Source: Pontibacter diazotrophicus | GTDB taxonomy: Bacteria; Bacteroidota; Bacteroidia; Cytophagales; Hymenobacteraceae | DNA: 64,000 nucleotides | NCBI RefSeq assembly: GCF_003367245.1 | Contig: NZ_QRGR01000023.1 | Coordinates: 57,742 to 121,741 of the forward strand | Direction of reading: 5' to 3' | Shown: positions 1 to 8,966 of the stretch, in pieces | Numbering within the stretch: position 1 is the stretch's first letter | How the letters are laid out: each line of letters starts with the position of its first letter | Notes under the pieces: generated by a model | What the model was told of the DNA's origin: nothing | What the model saw: only the letters and a program-made list of their open reading frames with translations | Database searches by the model: none | Position numbers and translations under genes: made by a program

Positions 1-1608
1 GGCCATAGCAGCATGATTACTGTGGTCAGGCGCTGCAATAGCAAGCTTTTCTCCATCCGGAAACTGGTTGAGCGTATAGTAGCCTACGTGGTGCAGCAAG
101 GGTTTGCCGTCTGCTCCACGCACACCTTCTGCGGTAATCTCGTGGATATAGCCTTCGCGCAAGCCATCTACCACCAGGCGGGCCTTTAATCCATCTTCCG
201 ATACTACCACGCCACGCACAGTGCATTTTTTATTGTTGATAACTGGGCTGCCGTATTCGGCCTGGTACTTATAGTTGAAACCTGTAATCTGATAAACAGA
301 AGGATCTGCTGCTACTGTTCTGTTAACAGGAAGTGTAAACTCTATCTCAAAACCATCCGGCATAGCACGCACGGTCTTCATCTCGAAAGGTGTTCTGCCG
401 GTCCAGACAAGGCGCTGCAGGCCGAACAGTTCTTTACCGGTAGAGGACCAGCCGCGGCTGGTCATGCCGCTGAACATGGCGCCGTCGCTGCCCCATATCA
501 AACGGAGTATACCCGAGGAGAAGCCTTCCCTGAAAGGAAACACAACACCCTGGTACTGCCCCTTTACCTTTTCCAGTGCCACCCGCATAATCTTGCTCTG
601 CCCCTGGTCTCCAACAAAGAACTGGTTACTGAAAGGGCCGAATTTTCCGTTGGTATTGTCGTTCAGGATGCCGGAGGTAGAAATGCCCAGGATGCCGTGC
701 GGTAACCAGACAGCAGGTGGCTTCAGAGCCTCCACACGTTTCGCCACATCATAGAGAGGCTCTCCGGTATCTGGTATGTCCTGTGGTTTGATGTTGAGAG
801 GTGAGTCTGGCAGGTCCGTCCAGCGAAGGCTTTCCGCATTGCCCAGAAAGTCACCTTTTTCGATGTGCGAGATACGGCCGGAACCAACCCAGTCACCCTG
901 GTTCTCAGTGTAGAAAACATCCCCGGCTTCATTAAACCCAAACCCGGAAGGCGAACGCAGTCCGGCAGCAACAGGCGTCATTTGCCCGTCGGGGGTAATT
1001 TCCAGCATCCAGCCGCGCCACGGGGCCAGGCTGACACCATGCCCGAGGCTATTGCTCCAGCCCAGGTTCAGGGTTACCAGCATGTTTCCGTTTGGCATAA
1101 ACAGGGGGCCATAGGAATATTCGTGGTAGTTGCCCGACAGCGGCCAGGAGAATACTTTGTCGTAGGCGTCAGCCTCTCCGTCGCCATTCATGTCGCGGAG
1201 GCGGGTAATTTCGCTGCGCTGCGTTACGTAGATGTCGCCGTCTTTGTAGGCCAGCCCCAACGGCTCATGCAGCCCGTAAGCAAAACGCCTGTAAGTAGGC
1301 TTGATATTTCCTGAAACATTCGGATTAGAGATAATCCATACTTCTCCTCGCCGGGTGCAGGCTGCGATGCTGCCATCCGGTAATGTGGCCAGGCCCCCGA
1401 CTTCCAGTATCACCCCTTCCGGTATCGGCAGCGAAATCAATTTATAAAAATCGTCTTCCACTTCCGGAATAGCATCGTCAGATGCCGCCTGTGTGCTTCC
1501 TTCTTCGGCATTTTCCTGTGCCATGCCTGTTTGCCCGCCCAGGGTAAGCAGGCAGGTTGCAACAAGCGTAGCCTTTGTAAGGTGTGTTATATATGATTTA
1601 ATTCTCAT
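1..1608 (-). CDS. Secreted glucose/sorbosone dehydrogenase-like protein (3' end outside window)
   Basis: The frame is open from an ATG at 1608 to base 1 (536 codons) with no stop, so the C-terminus lies beyond the window. The N-terminus has a basic start and a hydrophobic stretch ending near GMAQ, a signal peptide, so the product is periplasmic or outer-membrane-facing. The body repeats propeller-type phrases (GLATLPDGSIAACTRRGEVW, YGLHEPLGLAY, GLRSPSGFGFNEAGDVFYTE, WLPHGILGIS) typical of the sorbosone-dehydrogenase-like beta-propeller found in PVC-type heme proteins. No CxxCH motif is visible in the part present; a cytochrome domain could follow outside. It starts about 30 bases after the stop of the DUF1080 gene at 1639-3525, so the two form one leftward operon. 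Oxidation of a sugar or glycoside is inferred from the fold; the substrate is unknown. Confidence 0.8.
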   Translation of the reverse strand, partial: MRIKSYITHLTKATLVATCLLTLGGQTGMAQENAEEGSTQAASDDAIPEVEDDFYKLISLPIPEGVILEVGGLATLPDGSIAACTRRGEVWIISNPNVSGNIKPTYRRFAYGLHEPLGLAYKDGDIYVTQRSEITRLRDMNGDGEADAYDKVFSWPLSGNYHEYSYGPLFMPNGNMLVTLNLGWSNSLGHGVSLAPWRGWMLEITPDGQMTPVAAGLRSPSGFGFNEAGDVFYTENQGDWVGSGRISHIEKGDFLGNAESLRWTDLPDSPLNIKPQDIPDTGEPLYDVAKRVEALKPPAVWLPHGILGISTSGILNDNTNGKFGPFSNQFFVGDQGQSKIMRVALEKVKGQYQGVVFPFREGFSSGILRLIWGSDGAMFSGMTSRGWSSTGKELFGLQRLVWTGRTPFEMKTVRAMPDGFEIEFTLPVNRTVAADPSVYQITGFNYKYQAEYGSPVINNKKCTVRGVVVSEDGLKARLVVDGLREGYIHEITAEGVRGADGKPLLHHVGYYTLNQFPDGEKLAIAAPDHSNHAAMA

Positions 1609-1638
1609 GATGATGTCTTTCCTTCTGTTGCTCTTAGC

Positions 1639-3525
1639 CTACCAAACAATGTTATACTGTGCCGTTGCGATGCCTCTTCTAGCTTTTACAGGTAGCAGTA
1701 ACTCTTTCCTGTTCTCTGCTGTGTTCCGGATAACAGGCCTTGCCCTGCGCGGCAATTCTATCAGGTATTCCTTGTCATTGATAGCGTAAAGCCCGTTAGG
1801 CAGTTTTGTAATTTCGCTTCCTTCTGCCACCCTGCACCACAGTTCCTCCTGCTCCTGGCCGGGTACTACTGCCAGAGAATGGGCCAGTTTCCGCCCTCCC
1901 TCAATTACTTCAAAAGCCTCTCTTACACTGGCTCCGCCCAAAGCGTATTTAAAGGATGGCCGACCGTTCTTATCCACTTCATAACCGACATAGTTATAAG
2001 CAGTATTAGAGTCAGGCCATGCCGTATTTGCATCTGACAGAAAAGCAAGCGTGGGGTTGCCGGCAAGCTCCACCACGCTTCCCATCGGTACGCCCAACTG
2101 GGGCTCGCCCCGCTCGTGCCACATCAGGGTGGTTTCCAGAAAATTGCCGCGCCAGAACTGCAGGAAATCACCGGTACCTAAGTCTATGGTATAATTTGCA
2201 TTTCCGGGTTCTCCTACTGAGATGGTGTGTGTTCTTTTAATTCCTTTATGCTCGATAAAGCTTCTCAGCATCACCGGCTCTTCTTCGGCAAGCACCATAA
2301 TGGCACCCACCGGATCTGCGGCGCGTAACGGAGTATTCAGTGTTGTATAAGGCACGCCTGAGCCTTCCACAGAAAGTGTGAAGTCGTTGCTCTGGGCATA
2401 CCAGTATCCGAATTTCTTCAGGTAAGAAAGCTCTACCGGGTGCTCGCCTGCTTCCAGTTGCACCATGGCGGTGGCAGTTCCGTGTTCTCCGTCAATCGCT
2501 ATTACTCTTTCCCCGCCAATAGCCAGCTCTCCGGCACCATTCGGTCTTTCAGGATAATTATTGTCTTCCGGTATCCAGTCTAACTTCAGGGTGAAGAGGT
2601 ATTCACCAGTGCGCGGTATCTGGATGATTCCGTTTATTTTCCCGCCGAACTTGTCCCGGGTGCCGGAGCCCTGGTGGGCCAGTGCCCGGATGTCCGTTTC
2701 TTTTACAGGCGTCTGCGTATCGAAGGCAGCCACATCATCCACATCCCCCTCAAATGCCTTCAGCGTCAGGCCCGTCAGGGTGACAGGCTCTGTGCCGAAT
2801 GATTTGTAGCTGATGTTACGGATAGCCACGCGGCCGTGGTCGCCCTGTATCATGAGAGGGCCCAGCGGCTGCTCATCCTGGAAAGCAGCGGCACGCGTTG
2901 GACCTGTCACTTCCACGTTCTCATGAATGGTTACTCCGTTATGAATTACCTGTACAAACACGGCATTCTCTGTTTTCTGCCCCTGCGCATTAAAGCGGGG
3001 TGCCCTGAAAACAATTTTGTAATGTTGCCACAGGCCGGGCGCCTTGCTGACATTTACGGCAGGAGGGTGACCTTCATAGCCTTTCCTGTCGCCTAGGCGG
3101 GTTTCGTCCCAGCGCTCATAGATGGCTCCGCAATCAGCGGCTGTCGGGTTTTGTACACCCCAGCTATCAAACAGCTGCACTTCGTAGCGCCCCTGCAGGT
3201 AGACACCCGCGTTCGACCCTTTGTCCATCATAAAGTCAAGCTCCAACTCTATGTCGCCATGCTCCATATTAGTGAAAAGGTTGTCCATGTTCCGGGCTGA
3301 CGGGTCGTTTACCAGCACGCCGGTGCCTTGCTGTATTTTTCCCCTGCCCGCCTTCCGGAGGTCATAATATATATCCCCTGCCAGTTGCCAGTTGGCTGCT
3401 GCAGGCCTGAAGTCTTCCATGTTCTGCAGCGAAACAGTTGTGTTAGGTAATTCTCTTGTCTGTGCCATGCTGGCAAAGCTGGTAAGCATCAGAAAGAAGA
3501 GAATCGAAAAAGGTTGGTATCTCAT
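1639..3525 (-). CDS. Secreted DUF1080 (3-keto-disaccharide hydrolase family) protein with C-terminal extension
   Basis: 628 residues with a cleavable signal peptide (about residues 1-21, ending SMAQ). Residues about 40-245 match the DUF1080 (PF06439) jelly-roll: a DFMMDKGSNAGVYLQGRYEVQ core, then WQHYKIVF, a variable HNGVTIHEN hairpin and a closing GRVAIRNISYKSFG strand. Residues about 270-400 look like a PA14-type carbohydrate-binding domain (GTGEYLFTLKLD-like strand, GEHPVELSYLKKFG); the final 200 residues are unassigned beta-rich sequence. Members of DUF1080 cleave 3-keto-glycosides or bind sugar. It is first gene of a leftward operon with the dehydrogenase-like gene at 1-1608 and is divergent from the GntR regulator at 4068. 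Family assignment is firm; the substrate and the PA14 call are inference. Confidence 0.85.
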   Translation of the reverse strand: MRYQPFSILFFLMLTSFASMAQTRELPNTTVSLQNMEDFRPAAANWQLAGDIYYDLRKAGRGKIQQGTGVLVNDPSARNMDNLFTNMEHGDIELELDFMMDKGSNAGVYLQGRYEVQLFDSWGVQNPTAADCGAIYERWDETRLGDRKGYEGHPPAVNVSKAPGLWQHYKIVFRAPRFNAQGQKTENAVFVQVIHNGVTIHENVEVTGPTRAAAFQDEQPLGPLMIQGDHGRVAIRNISYKSFGTEPVTLTGLTLKAFEGDVDDVAAFDTQTPVKETDIRALAHQGSGTRDKFGGKINGIIQIPRTGEYLFTLKLDWIPEDNNYPERPNGAGELAIGGERVIAIDGEHGTATAMVQLEAGEHPVELSYLKKFGYWYAQSNDFTLSVEGSGVPYTTLNTPLRAADPVGAIMVLAEEEPVMLRSFIEHKGIKRTHTISVGEPGNANYTIDLGTGDFLQFWRGNFLETTLMWHERGEPQLGVPMGSVVELAGNPTLAFLSDANTAWPDSNTAYNYVGYEVDKNGRPSFKYALGGASVREAFEVIEGGRKLAHSLAVVPGQEQEELWCRVAEGSEITKLPNGLYAINDKEYLIELPRRARPVIRNTAENRKELLLPVKARRGIATAQYNIVW

Positions 3526-4067
3526 AATCTAATAGAAGCGTTTTTCAAACACATAATTAAAGAAAGTGATTAACTAAAGCAATTAATAGCCGCATCAACA
3601 GCCAGGTAATTAGTGAGGGAAGAGGCGAAGATGCATGTTGATGCGTAACGCATTAATTTTTCAAAGATTATGAACAACTATCCTGGAGACATTAAACTAT
3701 CTGCTCACTACTACAGTCAATAGTGAATATGCTTTACACACCTAATTGTAGTAACTTGAGTAATTAGTCACTTTTTTATGTTGAACATTTTTATTTATAG
3801 ATAGAGGTCTTATATTTAGATAGATATATTGAGCAAGATAGAGCGGAAAATGTATTAGACTGATGTGAGCTATGGCGATGAAGGCAAAATGATAACTCAA
3901 TGCTTTTTGATAATCTTAATCCTATGGGTAACGTGATATCAACCCAAATATTTTAATAATGATGGATTTAGAGTCATGGTTGCTGCCCTATGTTTTAATA
4001 GCTGAAAGAGCCTACAGAGCCTGATAAAGCAACCTTTTTATGTACACTTACAAGCCCCTGAATATTT
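3526..4067. other. Divergent intergenic region
   Basis: 542 bases between the leftward DUF1080 operon and the rightward GntR gene, AT-rich in its centre (3700-3870). It must hold both promoters. I see no convincing -33/-7 pair and no coding sequence. A TGTACA word lies at about 4039, and the same word recurs at about 5199 downstream of the regulator, but the sites are too short to call as operators. Confidence 0.5.
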
Positions 4068-5078
4068 ATGTACTATCCTAAAATAAGCAGTACTTGTAAA
4101 ATTCCGAAATACAAGCAGATCCTTCAGGCTATTATCGATGATGTAGAAAAAGGTGTTCTGAAAAAAGACCAGAGATTACCTTCTATCAATGATTTAAGTG
4201 CAGAACTTTGGATAGGACGTGATACTGTAGAGCGGGCATATCGGGAGTTAAAGGGGCAGGGAATTATAACCTCGATACAGGGGAAGGGTAACTTCATAGC
4301 TGGCACTGGTGCCAAAAGGCTAAAAATACTGTTGGTATTTAACAAGCTAAGTTCTTACAAAAAAATTATCTACTATTCCTTTTTGAAAACACTTGGTGAC
4401 AAAGCCACGCTGGATCTGCATATTCACCATTATGATGTTCAGGTATTTAAGGATATCATTGAAAAGAATTTGGGCAAGTATAATTACTATGTTATTATGC
4501 CTCACTTCTCTTATGATGCCGATCAGAACGAATACAAGCGAATACTTAGAAGTATTCCAGGTGAGGAACTAGTTCTACTGGACAAAGATCTTCCTTCTTT
4601 AAATTCCAAGTATCTGGCGGTATACCAGGATTTTGAGAAGGATATTTTCAATGCCCTTCAGTCAGCTTTAGATTTATTGAATAAATATCAAAAGTTAACA
4701 CTGATATTTCCGGTTGACGGGCAGTATCCAATCGAGATCCTGAATGGATTTCGTTACTTCTGTCTATGTTATAATAAGAATTTTTCTATCCTCAATAACC
4801 TTGCTGAAGAAGTGCCGCATACAGGTACAGTTTATATAACCATAGAGGAATCGGATCTCGGGGATTTATTTAAAAAGCTCAAACAGTTGAATTTTACTCC
4901 GGGTAAGGAGGTAGGCATTATTTCATTCAATGATACTGCTTTAAAGGAGGTGCTGTCTGTTACGATTATAACCACTGATTTTGAGGCTATGGGGCAGACG
5001 GCTGCTAACTTGCTGTTAAACAGGAAGCAAATAAAGGTGAAGAACTCTTTTTACATGATTCGGCGCACTTCATTATAG
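4068..5078 (+). CDS. GntR-type transcriptional regulator with LacI-like sensor domain
   Basis: 336 residues. Residues about 12-80 form a GntR winged helix-turn-helix: KYKQILQAIIDDVEKGVLKK, RLPSINDLSAEL, RDTVERAYRELKGQGII, then the GKGNFIAG wing. The rest (about 85-336) resembles a periplasmic-binding-protein sensor of the LacI type (PGKEVGIISFNDTALKEVL, MGQTAANLLLNRKQIKVKN). This fusion of a GntR DNA-binding domain to a sugar-binding sensor is common in Bacteroidota sugar loci. It sits between the leftward DUF1080/dehydrogenase operon and the rightward DUF1080 operon and probably controls one or both in response to a sugar. The GC content is visibly lower than that of neighbouring genes, which may reflect transfer. 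Confidence 0.85.
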   Translation: MYYPKISSTCKIPKYKQILQAIIDDVEKGVLKKDQRLPSINDLSAELWIGRDTVERAYRELKGQGIITSIQGKGNFIAGTGAKRLKILLVFNKLSSYKKIIYYSFLKTLGDKATLDLHIHHYDVQVFKDIIEKNLGKYNYYVIMPHFSYDADQNEYKRILRSIPGEELVLLDKDLPSLNSKYLAVYQDFEKDIFNALQSALDLLNKYQKLTLIFPVDGQYPIEILNGFRYFCLCYNKNFSILNNLAEEVPHTGTVYITIEESDLGDLFKKLKQLNFTPGKEVGIISFNDTALKEVLSVTIITTDFEAMGQTAANLLLNRKQIKVKNSFYMIRRTSL

Positions 5079-5378
5079 AACCTGCAGGATAACCGTAGCT
5101 CTTGTTTCAGTAGAAGAGCTTATTGTTAGACTGAATCAACTCCAATCAATTTAAGCTGGGTATTACTATGTCATACTTTGTTTATGATACATCGTTTTTG
5201 TACACCCTCCGTCTTCCTTACCTTCTAGAGTTGATCCTATGCGCTTCACATTCGCGAGGACATCTGTTCATCGCAGCCTCTCAGGAAGATTAGTGACTGC
5301 CCTGTTATGAGTTGAGAAAGCATCTTCAAAAAGTAATATAAGGTTTTGCTTATTTAATATTCCTTAAGTTATAAATAC

Positions 5379-5395
5379 ATTAGTTAATAACTAAT
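5379..5395. promoter_or_regulatory. 17-base palindrome, candidate operator for the adjacent GntR regulator
   Basis: ATTAGTTA-A-TAACTAAT is a perfect palindrome with one central base, about 185 bases before the ATG at 5581 and 300 bases after the regulator stop. Its length and symmetry suit a dimeric winged-helix regulator. The link to the GntR protein is inference from position. Confidence 0.3.
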
Positions 5396-5456
5396 ACCTC
5401 AGTGGAACGGCAGATTGCTTTAGTACCTTAAAAGAACTGCATACGGTCAGCACAGA

Positions 5457-5467
5457 TCATGACAGTT
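5457..5467 (+). promoter_or_regulatory. TCAKGACAGTT motif, copy upstream of DUF1080 operon
   Basis: Reads TCATGACAGTT about 114 bases before the start at 5581. The same word, in the same orientation to the gene, occurs before the two heme-dehydrogenase genes at 13544 and 25554. A shared regulator is inferred; chance is not excluded for this single half-site. Confidence 0.25.
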
Positions 5468-5580
5468 AGCTGCCGGGATTACAGTAGATTTAACTGATAA
5501 GCAAGTATCAAGAGAGGTTAAGTGTCGCAAGCTATTTAGTTTGTCATGACTAACTCAGTTCTCAAATAAAAATAATTAAT

Positions 5581-6354
5581 ATGAATAAACTCTTATTTAA
5601 TAAGAAGATGTGGGCGCTACTGCCCTCCTTTGTCCTTTTCACCATTGTGTGGGTGCTGGCTCAGGGAAGTCTTAAAGATGAAGATGGCTTTGTGGAAATA
5701 TTTGATGGCAAAACACTTACGGGTTGGGAGGGCGATCCTGCCTATTGGAGAGCAGAAAACGGCAGCTTAGTAGGAGAGGTTACTCCAGATAAACTACTGA
5801 AGAATAATACATTCATTATTTGGCGAGGAGGACAGGCGAAAGATTTTGAGCTAAAAGGGGAGTTTCGTCTTACCGAAAGCGGTAACAGCGGCATTAATTA
5901 CAGAAGTGAAGAGGTAGATGGTATTCCTTACGCACTTCGGGGATATCAGGCTGACATAGATGGCAGGAACCGCTATACCGGCCAGAACTATGAAGAACGC
6001 GGAAGAACAACGTTGGCCTATCGCGGGCAAAAAGTGCTGGTGAATTCGCCAGCGGGAGAAGCAAAGGCAGTAAGAGACAACGTTAAAAACAACGCCTGGA
6101 CTGCGACTACTGTGACGGAGTCGCTAGGTGCCTCAGATTCATTACAGGCGCTTATCAAAAGTGAAGACTGGAACGATGTCCATTTAATTGTAAATGGCAA
6201 CAGGTTGCAGCACTATGTTAACGGCATCCTAATGAGCGATGTCACAGACAATGACACTGTGAACCGGAAACTTGCAGGAGTGCTGGGGATACAGGTGCAC
6301 GTTGGTCCACCAATGAAGGTCGAATACAGGAACCTGCGCATGAAGCAACTGTAG
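5581..6354 (+). CDS. Secreted DUF1080 (3-keto-disaccharide hydrolase family) protein
   Basis: 257 residues with an N-terminal hydrophobic leader (about 1-29, MWALLPSFVLFTIVWVLAQ), either a signal peptide or membrane anchor. One DUF1080 domain fills the rest: FDGKTLTGWEGDPAYWRAEN start, NGSLVGEV, FELKGEFRLTESGNSGINYR core, YQADIDG, WNDVHLIVNGNRLQHYVNG and a final GPPMKVEYRNLRMKQL strand. These are the hallmark strands of PF06439, whose characterised members act on 3-keto-glycosides. It is the first gene of a rightward series (DUF4432, cupin, TIM barrel, Gfo/Idh/MocA). Length is normal for a single-domain member. The exact glycoside is unknown. Confidence 0.88.
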   Translation: MNKLLFNKKMWALLPSFVLFTIVWVLAQGSLKDEDGFVEIFDGKTLTGWEGDPAYWRAENGSLVGEVTPDKLLKNNTFIIWRGGQAKDFELKGEFRLTESGNSGINYRSEEVDGIPYALRGYQADIDGRNRYTGQNYEERGRTTLAYRGQKVLVNSPAGEAKAVRDNVKNNAWTATTVTESLGASDSLQALIKSEDWNDVHLIVNGNRLQHYVNGILMSDVTDNDTVNRKLAGVLGIQVHVGPPMKVEYRNLRMKQL

Positions 6355-6416
6355 CTTTCGAAGATAATCAGGTTATAGCCGGAACTTGATATAAGAGCAA
6401 GACAACAGCAGGAATC

Positions 6417-7535
6417 GTGTCAATTATTAACCTGTCAAGTTATACTTCACCGTCATTAACCATTCAAGAATTGGCTGACTCAACCTGGAAAAACAAGATT
6501 TGCAACCCTGCACAACTGGGAGGCATAGAGACTTCTGTAATGGACAATGGCCCTGGGCGCGGAACCCGTGTTGCCTGGATTAATACCGGAACGGGGCTTC
6601 GCTATAAGGTCGTAATAGACCGGGCCATGGATATTGCGGAAGCTTTCTACAACCAGCATAGCCTTGCCTGGCTGAGCCACTTGGGTATTACGCCTCCCGA
6701 ACCATTTTCTGATAAGGGAATAGACTGGATAAGAACGTTTGGGGGAGGCTTATTGATTACGTGTGGCTTAACGCATGTGGGTGGTCCGGAGGCAGACGCT
6801 TATGGTGAGCGCGGCCTGCACGGGCAAATCAGCAACACGCCTGCTGAAATCGAATCGATTATTCAACCTGATCCCATCGCCGGTAAAATGGAGATGAGCA
6901 TCACAGGCAGAATCAAACAGACCCAGTTGTTTGGGCCGAACCTCGAGTTGAGACGAACAATATCAGGAAGGGTTGGAGAAGCATCCATCCGGATTCATGA
7001 TGAAGTGCTGAACCGGGGCAATACGCCGGCTCCGCATATGCTGCTGTATCACTTCAACTTTGGTTGGCCATTAGTAGACGAAGGCACGGATATTATCTGG
7101 CAGGGAGCATGGGAATCACGGGAGGGTGAGCCAAACAACAAAATCTTCCAGGAGGGAAACAACTTCCGTAAGTGCTCTGCTCCTTTAGAAGAACACACTG
7201 GAGGAGGCGAGGAAGCGGCTTTCATTGATGTGACACCTGATAATGCGGGAGTTTGCGTGTGCGGGCTGTACAACGCTCAAATCGGTGTTGCCCTTGCGCT
7301 GCGGTTTCAGAAAAAGCAGTTGCCCTGGCTAACAAACTGGCAGCATTGGGGGAGGGGCGAATACGTGACAGGCCTTGAACCTGGCACCAACCCGCCCATA
7401 GGACAGGCAAAGGCAAGGGAGCAAAACGAACTCATACACCTGTCACCGGGAGAGAGCAGGACATACGACCTGGAAATTGAAGTGTTCAACAATGAAAAAA
7501 GCATTAACGATTTTTTGAAACATAACTTAAGCTAA
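6417..7535 (+). CDS. DUF4432 family aldose-1-epimerase-like protein
   Basis: 372 residues, cytoplasmic (no leader). It begins at a GTG preceded by an AGGAA-like site at 6410-6414; no earlier ATG fits. The sequence matches the DUF4432 branch of the galactose-mutarotase fold: DNGPGRGTRVAWINTGTGLR, the VVIDRAMDIAEAFYNQHSLA strand, FGGGLLITCGLTHVGGPEAD, GLHGQISNTPAE, and YHFNFGWPLVDEG with the His-Phe-Asn-Phe-Gly metal/sugar pocket. Enzymes of this fold bind and epimerise free sugars; the DUF4432 activity itself is poorly defined. It lies 62 bases after the DUF1080 gene and 14 bases before the cupin, suggesting one operon that handles an unusual monosaccharide. Confidence 0.85.
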   Translation: MSIINLSSYTSPSLTIQELADSTWKNKICNPAQLGGIETSVMDNGPGRGTRVAWINTGTGLRYKVVIDRAMDIAEAFYNQHSLAWLSHLGITPPEPFSDKGIDWIRTFGGGLLITCGLTHVGGPEADAYGERGLHGQISNTPAEIESIIQPDPIAGKMEMSITGRIKQTQLFGPNLELRRTISGRVGEASIRIHDEVLNRGNTPAPHMLLYHFNFGWPLVDEGTDIIWQGAWESREGEPNNKIFQEGNNFRKCSAPLEEHTGGGEEAAFIDVTPDNAGVCVCGLYNAQIGVALALRFQKKQLPWLTNWQHWGRGEYVTGLEPGTNPPIGQAKAREQNELIHLSPGESRTYDLEIEVFNNEKSINDFLKHNLS

Positions 7536-7549
7536 CTGTAATAGAAAAA

Positions 7550-8773
7550 ATGGAAACAGTAGAAAAAGTAAGTTTAGCTGCAAAGGCATTAGAGCAAGGA
7601 AAAGGTATTCTTCGTTTGGCCCCCACCTGGGTGCCACGTTCATTTTGTGTGCCGGGGCGAAGAATAAAGCTGCACCCTGACGATTACTATGTATTGGGAG
7701 GGGAGCGCGGCGGTATTGATGAACGTTGGCTTTCATCCACCACGCCAGCGAAAAACGGTCCGTTAACCGGAGAAAATGAAGGCTTAAGCGCCATCGTTTT
7801 TAATGATGGCGCCAACGAAGAGGAAATACTTTTAAAGGATGCCGTTGATGAACTCAAGGGCGAACTGATTGGCGACCGCTTATGGAACGAGCATGGCAGC
7901 TGGCCGATGTACTCCAAGTTCTTCGATAATATGGGTCCCCTGCCGCACCACGTGCATCATAACGACGAACATGCCAAGTTAATTGGGCAGATGGGTAAAC
8001 CCGAAGCTTACTACTTCCCCCCACAGCTGAATAACCATGGAGGTGATTTCCCCTATACCTTTTTCGGTATCTCGCCGGGCACAACAAAAGGTAAAATCCG
8101 CGAGTGCCTGGAAAACTTCTCTAAAGGCGACAACAAAATAACAAACTACTCGCAGGCTTTCCGACTGGAGCCGGGCACAGGCTGGGATGTTCCGCCAGGG
8201 CTGCTTCACGCCCCGGGAAGTATGTGTACGTACGAGCCGCAGAAAGCTTCTGATGTTTTTGCGATGTACCAATCCTTAGTAAATGAAGCCATCATACCAG
8301 AGGAATTATTATGGAATGGTACTCCAGAGGATAGAGTAGGAGACTTTGACCAGCTGCTGGAGGTGCTCGACTGGGAATTGAACGTGGATCCCTATATGAT
8401 GGAAAATCGTTTTATGGCTCCCAAGCCTGTAAGACCTGTAGAAGAAATGGAAGCCGAAGGGTACATGGAGACCTGGGTGTGCTATAAATCAGATGCTTTT
8501 AGTGCCAAAGAGCTCACTATTTCCCCGGGAGCAACGGTAAAGATAAAAGATAGCGCTGCTTATGGCTTAATCATGATGCAGGGGCATGGTAAAATGGGGG
8601 TTTGGGACATAGAGACTCCTGCGCTGATTCGTTACGGGCAGTTAACCAACGACGAGTTCTTTGTGAGTGAGAAAGCTGCCAGAGAGGGTGTTAAAATTGT
8701 AAACGCGTCCACGACTGATCCGATTGTGATGCTGAAGCACTTTGGCCCGGGCAATCCTGACCTGGTGCTGTAG
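7550..8773 (+). CDS. Cupin protein resembling class I phosphomannose isomerase
   Basis: 407 residues, no leader, starting 14 bases after the DUF4432 stop. Residues about 125-235 form a cupin with a metal-binding set visible as PLPHHVHHNDEHAKLIGQMG followed by EAYYFPP and, later, GTGWDVPPGLLHAPGSMCTY, similar to the His/Gln/Glu/His zinc ligands of type I phosphomannose isomerases. A second cupin-like half (about 300-400, LTISPGATVKIKD and YGLIMMQGHGKMGVW) follows. It may isomerise a keto/aldo sugar without phosphorylation, since no kinase is nearby. Function beyond metal-dependent sugar isomerase-like is inference. Confidence 0.75.
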   Translation: METVEKVSLAAKALEQGKGILRLAPTWVPRSFCVPGRRIKLHPDDYYVLGGERGGIDERWLSSTTPAKNGPLTGENEGLSAIVFNDGANEEEILLKDAVDELKGELIGDRLWNEHGSWPMYSKFFDNMGPLPHHVHHNDEHAKLIGQMGKPEAYYFPPQLNNHGGDFPYTFFGISPGTTKGKIRECLENFSKGDNKITNYSQAFRLEPGTGWDVPPGLLHAPGSMCTYEPQKASDVFAMYQSLVNEAIIPEELLWNGTPEDRVGDFDQLLEVLDWELNVDPYMMENRFMAPKPVRPVEEMEAEGYMETWVCYKSDAFSAKELTISPGATVKIKDSAAYGLIMMQGHGKMGVWDIETPALIRYGQLTNDEFFVSEKAAREGVKIVNASTTDPIVMLKHFGPGNPDLVL

Positions 8774-8790
8774 CTGATAACCCAAAAATG

Positions 8791-8829
8791 AAGCTGACTG
8801 CTCTTCTTCATCAAAAGAGCAGTCAGCTT
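8791..8829 (+). repeat. Perfect 15-bp hairpin after the cupin gene
   Basis: Arms 8791-8805 and 8815-8829 (AAGCTGACTGCTCTT and its exact complement) enclose a 9-base loop, 18 bases after the cupin stop. No T-tract follows, so it is more likely an RNA-stabilising or partial-termination hairpin than a strong terminator. Confidence 0.7.
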
Positions 8830-8966
8830 ATGGTGCTGTATAATAGGCTTACGCAAATGACTGCTGTATTCACCGCTGATCAAATGACCACAGCAAGAGC
8901 CGTTTTGTTTAAGTCCCTGCTTTGCGCTTTAAATTGTTTTTTAATCCTGATAAAATTTATTGGCTT

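Larger units (their letters stand above)
5079..5580. other. Intergenic leader of the DUF1080-DUF4432 operon
   Basis: 502 bases without a credible gene. It contains a 17-base palindrome at 5379-5395 and a TCATGACAGTT word at 5457-5467, both listed separately as candidate regulator sites. The last 30 bases before the ATG at 5581 are A/T-rich (AAATAAAAATAATTAAT), the usual Bacteroidota translation-start context. Confidence 0.5.
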
